DNA of 64,000 bases from Clonostachys chloroleuca (Eukaryota; Ascomycota; Sordariomycetes; Hypocreales; Bionectriaceae), in contig JBANAY010000003.1 in NCBI GenBank assembly GCA_037952775.1, forward strand, positions 34,348,001 to 34,412,000. Direction: 5' to 3'. The notes below the pieces were generated by a model, which saw only the letters and a program-made list of their open reading frames with translations, was not told where the DNA came from and searched no databases. Of the stretch, positions 62,141 through 64,000 are shown one piece after another. Each line of letters opens with the position of its first letter. Position 1 is the first letter of the stretch. Made by a program: the position numbers and the translations under genes.

Positions 62141-63085
62141 TTATAAGTAACTTGTATATAGGTGTTTGGTGACAAGCCAGACCTCAAAGTTTGGGACCTC
62201 CATATATATAAGACCCTCTTGTAGATCTAGGATAGAGTCTTCAACAAGGTTGGATAGAGCCTTATCATTATTGTCATTGCCATCCTCAAATTCAAAGGCT
62301 CCACACTCAAGATTCCACAAGAACCTATACCCTCCAGATATTTCTTGATACCTACAGGGCATCATTGCTTGGATATCATTACCCACTGCTCCCTCTTTAC
62401 CATTAAGAATGATATAGAGTATTCTTATTAAATAAAAATACTACATAAGGCCCTGTAGTGGCGCAGATAATCCACTCCGAATAAGAGTCTCTGATATAGC
62501 AAGTTGTTTAATTTGTCCATGGATCTCCATCTCACGGCCGGTCGGACTCTGATCAACAGGTATATGTAGAAACTCGTTCCATCGATCAGGCGGAACATAT
62601 AAGGTATCGCAACTGACATCAAATAGAGGTCTGAAAACTGGGGATATGGTATTGTTCGGAAATTCCAACTCGCTGGATTGCGCACGAACCCAAGAAAGAG
62701 CTACCCCACGAGCTTCACGATTAACAAAGCCTAGGCTAACCTTCAAGCTAGATCCAGTCAGGAGCTTAGGGCAGAAAATATAAGACCAATTCGCAATCTG
62801 TCGCTGGTTGTTATATCTCTCATCTGATTCCAGTATAGGCTGGGCAGACCAGCACCCCCGCTTGAAGATATATAGCGATTTGGTGATTGTTCCTGGAAGA
62901 GCATGGCCCCAAATCTTTAGTCGTAATTCAGGGGGAGGTTGGAAAAGACCAGAAACTTCAAAATATCGGACATAGTTTAATGAATTTGGTACTTCTAGAG
63001 CAAATAATAGAGGCGAGGCAAAGAGAGAGGGGCAGAAGGCAGAGGGGCAACTTCTTATCAGTGAACCTGCAGTAGGTTTATTCAT
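62141..63085 (-). pseudogene. 2EXR-domain protein with an in-frame TAG
   Basis: Fungal 2EXR-type protein of unknown function. From ATG 63085 the frame runs through the signature LFQPPPELRLKIWGHALPG, then WSYIFCPKLLTG, LGFVNREARGVALS, CDTLYVPPDRWNEFL and EIHGQIKQLAISETL. It hits TAG at 62443-62441 after QGLM, then stays open in the same frame for 99 more codons (YFYLIRILYIIL, then FLWNLECGAFEFEDGND) to 62141. The part after the stop still looks like the usual continuation, where a LYIIL-type strand follows. So either one nonsense change broke the gene, or the protein is naturally truncated. No usable GT-AG pair removes the TAG while keeping the frame. The DNA is AT-rich; a C-to-T change of CAG would fit RIP-like decay (inference). 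Confidence 0.65.
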
Positions 63086-63721
63086 GTGAGGACCAGTATT
63101 GTTTATATTGGAAAATGTATATGTCGGGATGAAAGAGACCAACAGTCTCTTCTCATAGTGCGGGGTATGGAATAAAGCTCTTTTAGGAACTCAGAGCCTC
63201 TGGCGGGACATCAAGCCAATGTCAGGGAGTCATTTGGTTGCTGTATCATATTCCATGCCACATTTGGCATGCAGTGTATCGCCTTCAGCTCGAACAAATC
63301 GATACATCCACTTGGAAAGGTTAAAAAATAAATATTGATTTGATACTCTGTATTCTAACATGATATATAGGTGGCTGGTCCGGGTCACCGCCATTATCAA
63401 CCCCCCAGGCACACAGCGTGTTGCTCTACTCTGCTTTCCATTGCCCAAACCCAGAATGAACAGTCCCATTTACGAGCAACAATTCGAGAACTGTTCGCCC
63501 CCCAGGATTAGAAACACAGAAGATTAAGATCATCCAATAGATGGAACCAGCCAAGGTTCATTTCCGTTATCTTCAAGTCATGTCAGGCGGTCTTGTGCCG
63601 AGTATAAGAAAGAAAACGCCTTCAACTTCAGGGCCCCTCGTACAAACACAAACACGTTGGCTTGCCCCATAAGATCATTCTATTGTAATTACCTGAGCTT
63701 GCAAAGCGCGATTTGGAGCCC
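63086..63721. other. Intergenic spacer near right edge
   Basis: About 640 bp between the 2EXR gene start and the partial right-edge gene. AT-rich; no feature recognised. Confidence 0.4.
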
Positions 63722-64000
63722 CTAGCTGCTCTGGAGCTCTTTCTGGACAATACCAAGCTCGTTCATGAAAATCTTCGCATTTGCAGCCGTCATCTAAATA
63801 AAGGATAGTGTTAGCCATCTCAAAATTCTATCATGTATCAACAAGGGAAATGAGCAATCATACCTTAACCGTGATGCTCACGGGCTTAGCATCCTCTCCC
63901 TCAAATGCTGTAAATATAATGCCGACAGACTTCAAGGAGGCTCTTTCCTGAAATTTCATCGTGGGCAATATAGCAGTATTCAGAATCACACGGTGCGTCT
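63722..64000 (-). CDS. Partial gene, C-terminal exons (possible Ran-binding-type domain)
   Basis: Two terminal exons are visible on the minus strand: >64000-63864 and 63793-63722, joined by a 70-nt intron (GTATGA...TTTAG). They encode HRVILNTAILPTMKFQE, then SLKSVGIIFTAFEGED, and after the splice KMTAANAKIFMNELGIVQKE before TAG. The LN-x-hydrophobic strand and SVGIIFTAFEG are reminiscent of RanBP1-type PH domains (as in Yrb2/Nup50), but the match is weak and by eye only. The beginning of the gene lies outside the window. Confidence 0.6.

Overview
The window is nuclear DNA of a filamentous ascomycete (Pezizomycotina, probably Sordariomycetes and perhaps Hypocreales; the order is inference). 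Genes are dense and lie on both strands. Most carry short introns (about 49-110 nt, GTRNGT...YAG). Gene content is typical of moulds: a class VI-type chitin synthase, a LaeA-like methyltransferase, 2EXR and F-box proteins, HRQ1 and Upf2. No tRNA, rRNA, CRISPR array or recognisable transposase was seen.

Layout from left to right: SLC35C2/Ymd8-type transporter (-, cut by the left edge); 3.0 kb intergenic; GH15 hydrolase (+, frameshifted); Cys-rich repeat protein (-); HAD phosphatase (-); TFIIF beta (-); elongin A (+); NEDD8/Rub1 (-); prohibitin 2 (-); LaeA-like methyltransferase interrupted by about 1 kb of (GA)n (-); TMA22 (+); borealin-like protein (-); RPN10 (+); TRAPP Trs23 (-); RPB4 (+); single-pass membrane protein (-); PUF6 (-, frameshifted); GIR2 (+); ACL4 (-); riboflavin synthase (+); MUS81 (-); class VI-type chitin synthase (-); UPF2/NMD2 (-, frameshifted); cysteinyl-tRNA synthetase (+); VCX1-type Ca2+/H+ exchanger (-); HRQ1 helicase (-); F-box protein (+); 2EXR gene with an in-frame stop (-); a partial gene at the right edge (-). 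Many neighbours are divergent pairs sharing 0.3-2 kb promoters or convergent pairs 0.1-0.7 kb apart.

Functionally this is mostly housekeeping: Pol II transcription (TFG2, ELA1, RPB4), translation and ribosome assembly (TMA22, GIR2, PUF6, ACL4, CysRS, UPF2), the ubiquitin system (RUB1, RPN10, F-box, elongin A), DNA repair (MUS81, HRQ1), and wall, calcium and cofactor metabolism. I see no gene cluster or new defence or mobile system.

The real oddities are three conserved genes that each lack one base in a G/C homopolymer (most likely consensus errors), the huge (Ser-Leu)n-encoding microsatellite, a 2EXR gene with one in-frame TAG in an AT-rich decayed right end, and a CysRS with two starts that suit dual targeting. 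Exon coordinates were worked out by eye from splice motifs and family conservation. In every model the coding length is a multiple of three, or exactly one base short in the three frameshifted genes.
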